From NCBI GenBank assembly GCA_004551945.1, contig SFPN01000003.1, positions 24,008-88,007 of the forward strand: DNA of 64,000 nt, written 5' to 3'. Each line of letters opens with the position of its first letter. The first letter of the stretch is position 1. The translations under genes and the position numbers were made by a program. The notes beneath the pieces were generated by a model. It was not told the origin of the DNA. It was given only the letters and a program-made list of their open reading frames with translations, and made no database searches. This document shows, one piece after another, positions 25,042 to 33,527 of this stretch. Origin of the DNA: Clostridiales bacterium. Its GTDB lineage: Bacteria; Bacillota; Clostridia; Oscillospirales; Oscillospiraceae.

Positions 25042-25434
25042 TTATCCCATGGCCTCCGGCCCGAAGCCGCAGGGGAGCAGCTGGCGCAGGGTGTATTTGA
25101 CGAATTGGTGGTCCTTGTTGGCCACCAGCACCTCCAGGTCGGGGGCGAATTCATAGAGCATCTGCCGGCAGGAGCCGCAGGGCCAGCAATAGTCTGTGCT
25201 GTTGCCCACCACTGCCAGGCGGCGGAAGGACCGGCACCCCTCGCTCACCGCCTTGACCAGGGCGGTGCGCTCAGCGCAGATGCAGGAGCCGAAGGCGGAG
25301 TTTTCCACGTTGCAGCCGGTGTAGACTGCCCCGTCCGCCCCTTCCAGGGCGGCCCCCACGGGGAAGCGGGAGTAGGGGACGTAGGCCTTCTCCAGCATGG
25401 TGAACGCTTTCTCCACCAGTTCTTGATCGGTCAT
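25042..25434 (-). CDS. cdd: Cytidine deaminase
   Basis: This zinc enzyme converts cytidine and deoxycytidine to uridine forms for pyrimidine salvage. It has 130 residues, typical of the tetrameric class. The zinc and catalytic motif is CAERTA (Cys ligand and catalytic Glu), preceded by the substrate segment CNVENSAFG; the second zinc motif is PCGSCRQML. ATG 25434 follows AGGAGG. It begins 15 bases after the rhomboid-like gene stops and is followed by the acetyltransferase. Confidence 0.95.
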   Translation of the reverse strand: MTDQELVEKAFTMLEKAYVPYSRFPVGAALEGADGAVYTGCNVENSAFGSCICAERTALVKAVSEGCRSFRRLAVVGNSTDYCWPCGSCRQMLYEFAPDLEVLVANKDHQFVKYTLRQLLPCGFGPEAMG

Positions 25435-25449
25435 GGGAGGTCTCCTCCT

Positions 25450-26319
25450 TTACTGAATGTGGATGTGGCTGTTGATATGGTCGGCGCAGTAGCAGTAGTA
25501 GCCGTTGCACCGGGAGCAGTACCGGAACTCCATCTGGGGGTCGGACACGTCGGTCTTGCCGCAGACGGCGCACCGGTGAAGATAGGCTTCCTTGGTTTTG
25601 GTTTTGGAGTCGTGAAAGTTTACCACCTTGGGCCCCCCGTAGGAGGACCGCCGCTGGGTCTGGGCCTTCCACTGGGCCTTTCGCTTGATGCCGGAGAAGA
25701 GATTCCCGATATCCGAAGCGAAGAAGAGCAGGTAGTTGAGCACAGCCACGATGGGCACCAGGGCCATCAGGAAGTATCCGGCCATGAGATACCGGATCAC
25801 CGAGATGGCGAAGAACACCCCGTCAATCCAGGCCAGCCACTTGGCCTTCACCGGGATGATGAAGAAGAGCAGGAATTGCAGGTCGGGGTACAGGGTGGCA
25901 AAGGCGAAGAACATGGACATATTTACATAGTACATGGACGCGCCGCCCACCAGGAAGCCCACCAGAATGTTCAGGATGACCCCGAAGAAATAGAAAATGG
26001 TGAACTTGTTGGATCCCCACTCCCGCTCCAGCGCGGTGCCGATGAAATAATAGAAGTAGAGGTTAATGGCAAAGACAAACAGATTGCTGCTGCCGTAGGG
26101 GACGAAAACAAAGGTGACCAGCCGCCAGATCTGGCCGGAGAGGATGGCGGACGGGCTGAAGCCCAGCAGGCTGGACGCCAGCCCGCCGCTGCCCAGACTA
26201 AACATGTCCAGCAGGTAAACCAAAACATTGCCGATGACAATATACTTCATGAGCCCGGGAATACTCAGGCGGGGGTGTTTGTAGCAGAAACGATCCAGCC
26301 ACTGTTGCATGGCACGCAA
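25450..26319 (-). CDS. Rhomboid-like membrane protein with C-terminal zinc ribbon; catalytic motifs not seen
   Basis: The protein has about 289 residues with six or so membrane helices in residues 15-200. The segment FVFAINLYFYYFIGTALEREWGSNKFTIFYF, read in parts, resembles the rhomboid L1-helix 2 region (GTxLExxWGS). The later helices show neither the GxSG serine motif nor a matching catalytic histidine, so it is probably a pseudoprotease. A positively charged linker follows, then a zinc ribbon CAVCGK...YCSRCNGYYC and a His-rich end. The chosen TTG at 26319 is eight bases after AGGAGG; an ATG at 26325 is too close to it and an ATG at 26310 too far. It heads an operon with cdd and the acetyltransferase. 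Confidence 0.75.
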   Translation of the reverse strand: MRAMQQWLDRFCYKHPRLSIPGLMKYIVIGNVLVYLLDMFSLGSGGLASSLLGFSPSAILSGQIWRLVTFVFVPYGSSNLFVFAINLYFYYFIGTALEREWGSNKFTIFYFFGVILNILVGFLVGGASMYYVNMSMFFAFATLYPDLQFLLFFIIPVKAKWLAWIDGVFFAISVIRYLMAGYFLMALVPIVAVLNYLLFFASDIGNLFSGIKRKAQWKAQTQRRSSYGGPKVVNFHDSKTKTKEAYLHRCAVCGKTDVSDPQMEFRYCSRCNGYYCYCADHINSHIHIQ

Positions 26320-26458
26320 AGACATAACCTCCTTAAAAGTACAAATGCAGACACACAAGAAAGCTTCTTTATTTTACCCGCTTTGGGGCGGGAAGTCTAC
26401 ACTAAACTGTGAACAATTCCAATTCTTTCAATTCTTGTGAGGAAAGCTGAAATTCCTC

Positions 26459-26487
26459 TTGCCTTTTTGGAGAAAAGGGCGTATAAT
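26459..26487 (+). promoter_or_regulatory. Promoter of the SAM-cycle operon
   Basis: TTGCCT (26459-26464), a 17-base spacer and a consensus TATAAT (26482-26487). Transcription should begin about 26494, ahead of the SAM riboswitch. Confidence 0.85.
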
Positions 26488-26527
26488 CTGCCGTAATGAT
26501 TTTTCGGCATCCGCAACTAAATAGGAG

Positions 26528-26617
26528 CGCGTTATCAAGAGTGGGCGAGAGAGTTAGCTCCATGACCCCACACCAACCTGCCCCCGGGGAAAGGTGGTTC
26601 CGCTAACAGCGATAAGG
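26528..26617 (+). promoter_or_regulatory. SAM-I riboswitch (S-box)
   Basis: The aptamer blocks appear in order: TTATCAAGAGTGGGCGAGAGAGTT (26532 onward, seen in parts), AGCTCCATGACCCC, CACCAACCTG, AAAGGTGGTTCC, GCTAACAGC and GATAAGG closing to the first TTATC. An intrinsic terminator follows at 26639-26664, then ahcY and metK. High SAM should stop transcription. The sequence deviates in places from the Bacillus consensus (for example ATGACCCC), so a SAM-I/IV-clan variant is possible. Confidence 0.9.
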
Positions 26618-26638
26618 GAGCGCCGCAGTCCTGCGTGC

Positions 26639-26664
26639 AAGGTTCCCTTCGGGAGCCTTTTTTT
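26639..26664 (+). terminator. Terminator of the SAM riboswitch
   Basis: A stem AAGGTTCCC / GGGAGCCTT (one G-T wobble, loop TTC) is followed by a run of T to 26664. It lies between aptamer and ahcY as the expected off-state structure. Confidence 0.88.
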
Positions 26665-26704
26665 GTTGCGTGTGTCCAAGTCTACAGGAAAAAAGGAAAC
26701 GATT

Positions 26705-27946
26705 ATGAGCATTGTGAAAGACATGTCCCTGGCCGAGTCCGGCCGGAGAAAAATCCAGTGGGTCCGGGACTTTATGCCCGCCCTGTCTCAGATTGAGGCC
26801 CGCTTTGAGAAGGAACAGCCCTTCCGGGGCCTGCGGGTGGCCGTGTCCGTCCATCTGGAGGCCAAGACTGCCAACCTGGGCTATGTGCTCTCCAAGGGGG
26901 GCGCGGAGGTTTATCTCACCGGCTCCAACCCCCTGTCCACCCAGGACGACGTGGCTGCCGGTCTGGCCAGCCTGGGGGTAGAGACCTTCGGCATCCACGG
27001 CGCCTCCGTCGAGGAATATGAGCACCACCTGACCGAAACCCTCAAGTGCCGCCCCCACATCGTCATTGACGACGGCGGGGACCTGATCGACCTGCTGGGG
27101 GGCAAGTGCAAGGACTATGCCGACTGCCTCATCGGCGGCTGCGAGGAGACCACCACCGGCATCCTCCGGCTGAAGGCCCGGGAGAAGGCGGGCATCCTGC
27201 CCTGCTCCATGGTGGCGGTGAACGACGCCAAGGCCAAGCACTACTATGACAACAAGTACGGCACCGGCCAGTCCGCCTGGGACGGCATTATGCACACCAC
27301 CAACCTGGTGGTGGCCGGCAAGACCGTGGTGGTGGCCGGTTACGGCTGGTGCGGCAAGGGGGTGGCCATGCGGGCCGCCGGGATGGGGGCCAACGTGATC
27401 GTCACGGAGATTGACCCCTTCAAGGCCCTGGACGCCACCATGAACGGCTTCCGGGTGATGACCATGGACGAAGCCGCCCCCCTGGGCGATATCTTTGTTA
27501 CCGTCACCGGCTGCAAGGACGTGATCGTCCCCCGGCACTTTGAAACCATGAAGAACAATGTCCTGCTGGCCAACGCCGGCCACTTCGACTGCGAGGTGGC
27601 GGTGGCCGCCCTCCGGGAGATGGCGGTGGAGCGGAAGCTCCGCCGGGAGAACATTGTGGGCTACACCCTGTCCAACGGCCGCACCCTCAACGTGCTGGCG
27701 GAGGGCCGCCTGGTGAACCTGGCCGCCGGCAACGGCCACCCGGCGGAGATCATGGACATGTCCTTTGCCGTCCAGGCCCTGGCCGCTGAGTGGCTGACCA
27801 AGCAGAAGGACCTGGAAAAGAAGGTCTACCCCGTCCCCGACTCCATCGACGACGAGATCGGCCGGGCCAAGCTGGCCGCCCTGGGGCTGACCATTGACAA
27901 GCTTACTCCCGACCAGGAGGCCTATTTAAACAGCTGGTCCGTTTAA
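26705..27946 (+). CDS. ahcY: Adenosylhomocysteinase
   Basis: This NAD-containing enzyme splits S-adenosylhomocysteine to homocysteine and adenosine, clearing the product of SAM-dependent methylation. At 413 residues it is of the shorter bacterial type. Seen: VSVHLEAKTANLGYVL near the start, IIDDGGDLIDLL-like VIDDGGDLIDLL, the segment GGCEETTTG, and the NAD loop VVVAGYGWCGKGVA. ATG 26705 follows AAAGGAAACG; the open frame upstream overlaps the riboswitch and is not coding. It is first in the riboswitch-controlled operon, 210 bases before metK. Confidence 0.95.
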   Translation: MSIVKDMSLAESGRRKIQWVRDFMPALSQIEARFEKEQPFRGLRVAVSVHLEAKTANLGYVLSKGGAEVYLTGSNPLSTQDDVAAGLASLGVETFGIHGASVEEYEHHLTETLKCRPHIVIDDGGDLIDLLGGKCKDYADCLIGGCEETTTGILRLKAREKAGILPCSMVAVNDAKAKHYYDNKYGTGQSAWDGIMHTTNLVVAGKTVVVAGYGWCGKGVAMRAAGMGANVIVTEIDPFKALDATMNGFRVMTMDEAAPLGDIFVTVTGCKDVIVPRHFETMKNNVLLANAGHFDCEVAVAALREMAVERKLRRENIVGYTLSNGRTLNVLAEGRLVNLAAGNGHPAEIMDMSFAVQALAAEWLTKQKDLEKKVYPVPDSIDDEIGRAKLAALGLTIDKLTPDQEAYLNSWSV

Positions 27947-27947
27947 G

Positions 27948-28108
27948 CATTTGGAAAAGGCAGCGCCTTTTCCAAATGAAAGAGATTGCGGCCTGTTGCA
28001 TCGCACGGGCCTGTGGCCCGCACGTTTGCAGGCCGGGAAGTATGTTTTCCGCCGCGCCTGTCGCCGGAAAACATGATTGCATTTAATTTTCCTGCTGCGG
28101 CAGGAAAA
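27948..28108. repeat. Array of consecutive palindromes between ahcY and metK
   Basis: Four hairpins follow each other. (1) 27948-27978, a perfect 14-base stem CATTTGGAAAAGGC with a 3-base loop. (2) About 27991-28043, arms CGGCCTG/CAGGCCG enclosing CGGGCC-TGT-GGCCCG. (3) About 28041-28075, ATGTTTTCCG/CGGAAAACAT. (4) About 28086-28109, TTTTCCTGC/GCAGGAAAA. None is followed by a T run, so they are not ordinary terminators. Confidence 0.8.
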
Positions 28109-28156
28109 CTCTGCGAGGCGAGTCCTCGAAATTTATCAGTATGGAGGAAAACTACA

Positions 28157-29341
28157 ATGAGCCACAGATTTTTTACTTCTGAATCCGTTACCGAAGGGCA
28201 TCCCGACAAGATCTGCGATCAGATCTCTGACGCCGTTCTGGACGCCATCCTGGAACAGGACCCCCTGGGCCGCGTCGCCTGCGAGACCACCGCTTCCACG
28301 GGCCTTATCCACATCATGGGCGAAATCAGCACCCACTGCTATGTGGACATCCCCAAGATTGCCCGCCAGGTGATCCGGGAGATCGGCTATGACCGGGCCA
28401 AGTATGGCTTCGACAGCGAGACCTGCGGAATCATCACCAACATTGACGAGCAGAGCGCTGACATCGCCATGGGCGTGGACCAGTCCCTGGAGGCCAAGGA
28501 AGGCGGGGACAGCGCTCTGGACAACGGCGCTGGCGACCAGGGCATGATGTTCGGCTATGCCTGCGACGAGACCCCTGAGCTGATGCCTCTGGCCATCTCC
28601 CTGGCCCATAAGATGGCCAAGCGCCTGACCCAGGTCCGCAAGGAGGGCGTGGTTGACTACCTGCGTCCCGACGGCAAGACCCAGGTCACCGTGGAGTATG
28701 ACGAGAACAAGGTCCCCGTCCGGGTGGACACTGTGGTGCTCTCTACCCAGCACAGCCCCAAGGTGGAGCTGGAGCAGATCCGCAAGGATATGATCGAGCT
28801 GGTCATCAAGCCCACCGTTCCTCAGGAGCTGATGGACGAGAACACCAAGATCTATGTGAACCCCACCGGCCGCTTCGTCATCGGCGGTCCTCAGGGCGAC
28901 ACCGGCCTCACCGGCCGGAAGATCATTGTGGATACCTACGGCGGGTCCGCTCCCCACGGCGGCGGCGCCTTCTCCGGCAAGGATCCCACCAAGGTGGACC
29001 GATCCGCTGCCTACGCCGCCCGCTGGGTGGCCAAGACCGTGGTGGCTGCCGGCCTTGCCAAGCGCTGCCAGGTCCAGCTGGCCTACGCCATCGGCGTTGC
29101 CCAGCCTGTGTCCATCCTGGTGGAGACCTTCGGCACCGGTTCTGTTGCTGACGAGGTGCTGGAAGAGGCCGTCCGTAAGACCTTCGACCTGCGCCCCACC
29201 GCTATCATCCGGGATCTGGACCTGCAGAAGCCCATCTACCGCCAGCTGGCAGCCTACGGCCACATGGGCCGCGAGGATCTGGGCGTGCTGTGGGAGAAGA
29301 CCGACCGTGCAGAGCAGCTGAAGGCCGCAGTAAACGCATAA
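28157..29341 (+). CDS. metK: S-adenosylmethionine synthetase
   Basis: The enzyme makes SAM from methionine and ATP. It has 394 residues, the usual length. Seen: TSESVTEGHPDKICDQISDA (6-25) with the ATP-binding histidine, GAGDQGMMFGYACDET, and the phosphate loop GGGAFSGKDPTKVDRSA. ATG 28157 follows GGAGG by nine bases. It shares the transcript of ahcY and hence the SAM riboswitch. The palindrome array just upstream could affect stability or the ahcY/metK ratio. Confidence 0.98.
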   Translation: MSHRFFTSESVTEGHPDKICDQISDAVLDAILEQDPLGRVACETTASTGLIHIMGEISTHCYVDIPKIARQVIREIGYDRAKYGFDSETCGIITNIDEQSADIAMGVDQSLEAKEGGDSALDNGAGDQGMMFGYACDETPELMPLAISLAHKMAKRLTQVRKEGVVDYLRPDGKTQVTVEYDENKVPVRVDTVVLSTQHSPKVELEQIRKDMIELVIKPTVPQELMDENTKIYVNPTGRFVIGGPQGDTGLTGRKIIVDTYGGSAPHGGGAFSGKDPTKVDRSAAYAARWVAKTVVAAGLAKRCQVQLAYAIGVAQPVSILVETFGTGSVADEVLEEAVRKTFDLRPTAIIRDLDLQKPIYRQLAAYGHMGREDLGVLWEKTDRAEQLKAAVNA

Positions 29342-29354
29342 AGGAGGAGCATCC

Positions 29355-30380
29355 ATGCCGGAGATTTCGGTGATCGTCCCGGTGTACCGGGCGGAGAGCT
29401 TTTTGCGCAAATGCACCGAATCCATTCTGAGCCAGACCTTTTCCGACCTGGAGCTGCTGCTGGTTGACGACGGCTCCCCTGACGGCAGCGGCGCTCTGTG
29501 CGATGCCATCGCCCGGGAGGATTCCCGGGTGCGGGTGTTTCACAAGGAGAACGGCGGCGTAAGTTCTGCCCGAAACCTGGGGCTGGAAGAGGCCCGGGGG
29601 CGCTACATCGCCTTTGCTGACGCCGACGACTGGCTGCCCCCGGACGGGCTGGCCCTGCTGCACGCCGCCCTGGAAAAGAGCGGCGCGGACACCGCCGGCG
29701 GCGCCCACTTCCGGGTGGAGCCCGACGGCAAGAGCGAGACTGAGCCTGGGGCGATGCCCGCCGGGGTCTACGGTCCCGAAGAGATCCGCACCGGCCTCAT
29801 TGACCGGCTGCTGGGAGAGCGGATGGGAAAGCCGGACCAGGTGCTCAACGGGTTTATCTGGCGCTTTCTCTACTCCCGGTCCATCATCCGGGACAACCAC
29901 ATCACCTTTGCCGGGGCCTACCTGGAGGACGAGCTGTTTCTGCTGGAATACTTCTGCTATTCGGAAAAACTGGCCATGATCGGCCAGCCGGTGTACTATT
30001 ACCTGCAAAACCCCGCCTCCGTCACCCGCCGGTACCTGGCCGATTATATGCAGACCTTCGAGACCTTCATGCAGGCCAAAACCGCCCTGGCGGAAAAGCA
30101 CGGCCTGGGGGAAAACCTGCCCCTGTGGCGGGAAAACTCCAACTGGTCCGGCCTGCTCATCGCCATCGGCAATGAGTTTGCCGGGGGAAACCCCGCGACC
30201 CTGGCTCAGAAGCGGCAGAACGTCAAGGCCATCTGCGCCCGGCCGGAGATGGCCCGGGCCATCCAGGCCATCCAGCCCCAGGGGCTGGGCCGGAACAAGC
30301 AGATGGTGGCTGACCTGGTGTGCAAGGGCCACTTCTTCCTGCTGTCCCTTTTGTATTGGTATAAAAATCGGAACAAATGA
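29355..30380 (+). CDS. Family 2 glycosyltransferase
   Basis: This 341-residue GT-A enzyme transfers a sugar from a nucleotide donor. It shows ISVIVPVYRAESFL at the start, the donor loop VDDGSPDGSG (about 38-47), NGGVSSARNLGLEEARG and the metal-binding DADD (about 96-99). It has no strong N-terminal signal, though a hydrophobic stretch near the C-terminus (FFLLSLLYWY) may anchor it. ATG 29355 follows AAAGGAGG and lies 13 bases after metK. With the next gene it suggests cell-surface polysaccharide synthesis. Its place inside the methyl-cycle cluster is unexpected. Confidence 0.92.
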   Translation: MPEISVIVPVYRAESFLRKCTESILSQTFSDLELLLVDDGSPDGSGALCDAIAREDSRVRVFHKENGGVSSARNLGLEEARGRYIAFADADDWLPPDGLALLHAALEKSGADTAGGAHFRVEPDGKSETEPGAMPAGVYGPEEIRTGLIDRLLGERMGKPDQVLNGFIWRFLYSRSIIRDNHITFAGAYLEDELFLLEYFCYSEKLAMIGQPVYYYLQNPASVTRRYLADYMQTFETFMQAKTALAEKHGLGENLPLWRENSNWSGLLIAIGNEFAGGNPATLAQKRQNVKAICARPEMARAIQAIQPQGLGRNKQMVADLVCKGHFFLLSLLYWYKNRNK

Positions 30381-30445
30381 ATGCCGCAGCACGGGGACGG
30401 CGCCGTGCCGCCCCTATGCTGTGTTCAAGAAAGGAGCGATCGCGT

Positions 30446-31999
30446 TTGGAAACCGTGCAGAGCAGTGTTCTCTGTCAGTGGCTGGCGCCCCTTTGGAATG
30501 CGCTGTGCCGCTGGTATGACGCCAGCGTTCTGGCCCGTCTGATCCGGGGGATCGGAGCGGGCATCCGGGCTTGGTGCGATGGCAGTGCCCTCTTTCACTT
30601 TGCTGCCCGGGAGGGAACCCTCACCAGAGCCTGGCCGGACAGCCTTCTGTGCCGGGTGCTTACCTTCCTGCTGAACATCCCCACCCGGCTTGTCCAGCTG
30701 ATCTATGAAAAATGCCGAACCGCCTTCGAGGGCAGCTTCTTTGCCCAGCTGGCCTTCGGCATTGTGGAGAGTACCCCCCTGGCAGTGGCCTGGCTCATGC
30801 TGGTGGTGATGGTGATCCCCTTCAAGTACTGGAACAACGCCTACAGTCTGGCCGGGTTCATCCTGTGCTTCATCCTGGCCATCTTTGCCGGAACCCGGCA
30901 AAAGGGCTGGAAGCTGGACCTGGCCGCCATTGGCCCCTGGCTGGTGGCCTTTGCCGGCATGGTGATGGTGTCCTGGCCCCTGTCCGCCTATTCCTCCCAG
31001 TCCGCCCGCTTCCTGCTGTATCACGTCACCTGCATGCTCTGCGTGGTGGTGATTGTCAGCACCGTGGAGCGCCGGGATCAGCTGGTGCGGCTTATGGGCG
31101 CGGCCTCCCTGGCCCTGGGGGTCATGTCCATCTCCGGCTTTTATCAGCGGGCCAACGGCATCCGGATTAACCCTTCCTATGTGGACATGACCCTCTACAA
31201 GGACATGCCCGGCCGGGTCTATGCCTTTTATGAAAACCCCAACACCTTCGCCGAGGTGCTGCTGCTTCTGATCCCTGTGGCTGTTGCCTTGATGCTGTGC
31301 AGCAAGGGCTGGTTCGGCCGTTTCCTGGGCTTTTTCAGCGCCGCGCTGGGCTGCGCAGCCATGATCATGACCTATTCCCGGGCCAGCTGGCTGGGGCTGG
31401 GGGTGGCTGTGCTGGTCTTCCTTCTGCTGTGGAAGCGGAAGCTGATCCCCGCCATGATTGCGGTGGCGGTGGCCGCCCTGCCCTTCCTGCCGGACGTGGT
31501 GTTCAACCGTCTGATCAATATGTTCAATCTGTCGGACTCCTCCACCAGCAGCCGCTTCCCCCTGTATTACGCGGCCGGAGAGTTTCTCATGCAGCGCCCT
31601 CTCCTGGGTGCGGGTCTGGGGTCCGATGCCGTCCGTTCGGCCATCAGCGACCTGAACCTTTTCCACGGAAACGACCACTTCGTCCATTGTCACAATACTT
31701 ACCTACAAATCTGGTGTGAAACTGGGTTGGTTGGTATCGTTTCCTTTGTGGGCGGTGTGCTCTGGACCATCAAGCAGGGCATCCGGGCTGTGGCCCGGTC
31801 CGCCTGTCATCACCAGACCCGTCTGGCTATCATCGGCGGCGCTGCCGCCCTGGCCGGGAGCCTGGTCTGCGGGCTGGCAGACTATTTGTGGAACTATCCC
31901 CGGGTTATGCTGATCTTCTGGTTTGTCTGCGCCATTGTGGTGGCAGGCATCCGGCTGGCCGCCCGGGAAGGGAAGGAGAGCATACTCTGTGCGGAATAA
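30446..31999 (+). CDS. O-antigen ligase-like polytopic membrane protein
   Basis: The protein has about 517 residues and some ten or more membrane helices from about residue 110 on. It carries the Wzy/WaaL-type signature in the C-terminal half: a large loop with RFPLYYAAGEFLMQRPLLGAGLGS and HNTYLQIWCETGLVGIV, where the HN(T/S)YL..xxE.G pattern is typical. TTG 30446 is nine bases after AAGGAG; the upstream ATG lies in the previous gene's end. It probably joins or polymerises surface glycans with the neighbouring glycosyltransferase. A teichoic-acid or exopolysaccharide role is equally possible. Confidence 0.85.
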   Translation: METVQSSVLCQWLAPLWNALCRWYDASVLARLIRGIGAGIRAWCDGSALFHFAAREGTLTRAWPDSLLCRVLTFLLNIPTRLVQLIYEKCRTAFEGSFFAQLAFGIVESTPLAVAWLMLVVMVIPFKYWNNAYSLAGFILCFILAIFAGTRQKGWKLDLAAIGPWLVAFAGMVMVSWPLSAYSSQSARFLLYHVTCMLCVVVIVSTVERRDQLVRLMGAASLALGVMSISGFYQRANGIRINPSYVDMTLYKDMPGRVYAFYENPNTFAEVLLLLIPVAVALMLCSKGWFGRFLGFFSAALGCAAMIMTYSRASWLGLGVAVLVFLLLWKRKLIPAMIAVAVAALPFLPDVVFNRLINMFNLSDSSTSSRFPLYYAAGEFLMQRPLLGAGLGSDAVRSAISDLNLFHGNDHFVHCHNTYLQIWCETGLVGIVSFVGGVLWTIKQGIRAVARSACHHQTRLAIIGGAAALAGSLVCGLADYLWNYPRVMLIFWFVCAIVVAGIRLAAREGKESILCAE

Positions 32000-32013
32000 A
32001 AAGGAGAATTCCC

Positions 32014-32883
32014 GTGAAACTGAGTAATCTTTGGAATGAAAAACCGGTCACCCTTTCCTTCGAGGCCTTTCCCCCCAAGAAAGACGTTGACTTTGACACT
32101 GTCCGCTTTGCCATCGAGCAGATTGCCGAGCTGAAGCCGGACTTTATGAGCGTCACCTACGGCGCCGGCGGCAGCACCGCTGCCTACACGGCGGAGATCG
32201 CCCGCATCGTCCAGGCGGGCCACGGGGTTCCTGCTCTGGCCCACCTGACCTGCGTGTCCTCCAACCGGGACCGCATCCAGCAGGAGCTGGAAAACCTGAA
32301 GGCTGTGGGCGTGGAGAACATCCTGGCCCTGCGGGGAGACTACCCCCAGGGCTATGACCCCAACGCCCCCCGGGACTATCGTTACGCGGCGGATCTCATC
32401 AAGGAGATCCGGGCCTTCGGGGGCTTCGACGTGGGCGCGGCCTGCTACCCCGAGGGGCACACCGAGTGCCGCAGCCAGGAGGAGGACCTGCTCCATTTAA
32501 AGGAGAAGGTGGACTGCGGCGTGGACTTTCTCACCACCCAGATGTTTTTTGATAACAGCGTCCTGTACAGCTTCCTGTACCGGGCCCAGCGGGTGGGCAT
32601 CCAGGTGCCGGTGCTGGCGGGGATCATGCCCGTCACCAACGCCGCCCAGATGACCCAGATCCTGAACCTGTCGGGGAGCACGCCCCCCTATCGGTTCCGG
32701 ATGCTCCTGGACCGGTTCCGGGAGCGGCCCGACGCCATGAAGCAGGCGGGCATTGTCTACGCCGCCGAGCAGATTGTGGACCTGGTGGCCAACGGCATCC
32801 GGGGCATCCATGTGTACACCATGAACCGGCCAGACGTGGCAGCCAAGCTGCTGGAGAACCTCTCCGGGGTGCTGGGCCGGTGA
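32014..32883 (+). CDS. metF: Methylenetetrahydrofolate reductase
   Basis: This flavoprotein TIM barrel reduces 5,10-methylene-THF to 5-methyl-THF, the methyl donor for MetH. The 289-residue length fits the bacterial form. Seen: LSFEAFPPKK with the catalytic glutamate (about 17), VTYGAGGS, HLTCVSSNRD, ILALRGDYPQG, and FLTTQMFFDN. The start is GTG 32014 seven bases after AAGGAG; the upstream frame overlaps the ligase gene. It ends in TGATG, overlapping the next gene, so metF, the reactivation-domain gene and metH form one coupled unit. Confidence 0.96.
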   Translation: MKLSNLWNEKPVTLSFEAFPPKKDVDFDTVRFAIEQIAELKPDFMSVTYGAGGSTAAYTAEIARIVQAGHGVPALAHLTCVSSNRDRIQQELENLKAVGVENILALRGDYPQGYDPNAPRDYRYAADLIKEIRAFGGFDVGAACYPEGHTECRSQEEDLLHLKEKVDCGVDFLTTQMFFDNSVLYSFLYRAQRVGIQVPVLAGIMPVTNAAQMTQILNLSGSTPPYRFRMLLDRFRERPDAMKQAGIVYAAEQIVDLVANGIRGIHVYTMNRPDVAAKLLENLSGVLGR

Positions 32884-33512
32884 TGAAACTAGATCAGAAA
32901 GAGATTGCGCGGTACTTAGGCCGGGGAGCGGCAGCCCTGCCCCCGGAGGTGGCTGCCCAGGCAGAGGCCTGCCAAAAAGAGCTGGCAGCGGCAGTTACCC
33001 CCCGGACCATTGCCCGGCGGCTGCCCGTGGATACCTTCACCGGGGAGAGCCGGGATCTGGCCCACCACCTGCGCCACTGCCGGGAGGGTTTTCTCTATGC
33101 CGTGACCCTGGGTCCGGCGGCGGACCGGCTTCTGCGCCGGTGGGCCGCCCAGAGCATGGCCAAGGCAGCGGTGGGCCAGGCGGTGTGCGCTGCGTGGCTG
33201 GATCAGCTGTGCGCGGATTACTGCCAGAGCCTGCTGGCCCAGGCCGGGGAGGGAGCCTACCTGACCCCGCCCTTTAGCCCCGGCTACGGGGACTGGGCCC
33301 TGTCCGTCCAGGGCAGGGTGCTGGACCTGCTGGAAGCCCCCAAGCGGATCGGCCTGACCCTCACCAACGGGGGCATGCTGGTGCCGGAGAAGTCCATTAC
33401 TGCCGTGGTGGGCATCAGCGACCGGGAAGAGGAATCCTGCGGCCAGAAATGTATGCGCTGCAAAAAGAAAGACTGCCCCTTCCGGGCAGGAGAAGCGAGA
33501 TCAGAGGATTGA
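32883..33512 (+). CDS. Stand-alone MetH reactivation-domain-like protein
   Basis: The 209-residue protein resembles the C-terminal SAM-binding activation domain of cobalamin-dependent methionine synthase. Visible features are the middle segment FSPGYGDWAL (family R/F-xPGYG) and LTNGGMLVPEKSITAVVGIS. A cysteine-rich tail CGQKCMRCKKKDC suggests a metal or cluster site. It overlaps metF by one base and precedes metH, which ends after its B12 domain. It is expected to help reductive remethylation of inactive cob(II)alamin with SAM. The mechanism in these split systems is less well studied. Confidence 0.9.
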   Translation: MKLDQKEIARYLGRGAAALPPEVAAQAEACQKELAAAVTPRTIARRLPVDTFTGESRDLAHHLRHCREGFLYAVTLGPAADRLLRRWAAQSMAKAAVGQAVCAAWLDQLCADYCQSLLAQAGEGAYLTPPFSPGYGDWALSVQGRVLDLLEAPKRIGLTLTNGGMLVPEKSITAVVGISDREEESCGQKCMRCKKKDCPFRAGEARSED

Positions 33513-33527
33513 AAGGGGAGCTGTCCC

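Noticed and set aside
26594..26704. An N-terminal extension of AhcY.
   Set aside because: The extra codons lie within the riboswitch and terminator; the ATG at 26705 gives the normal family start.
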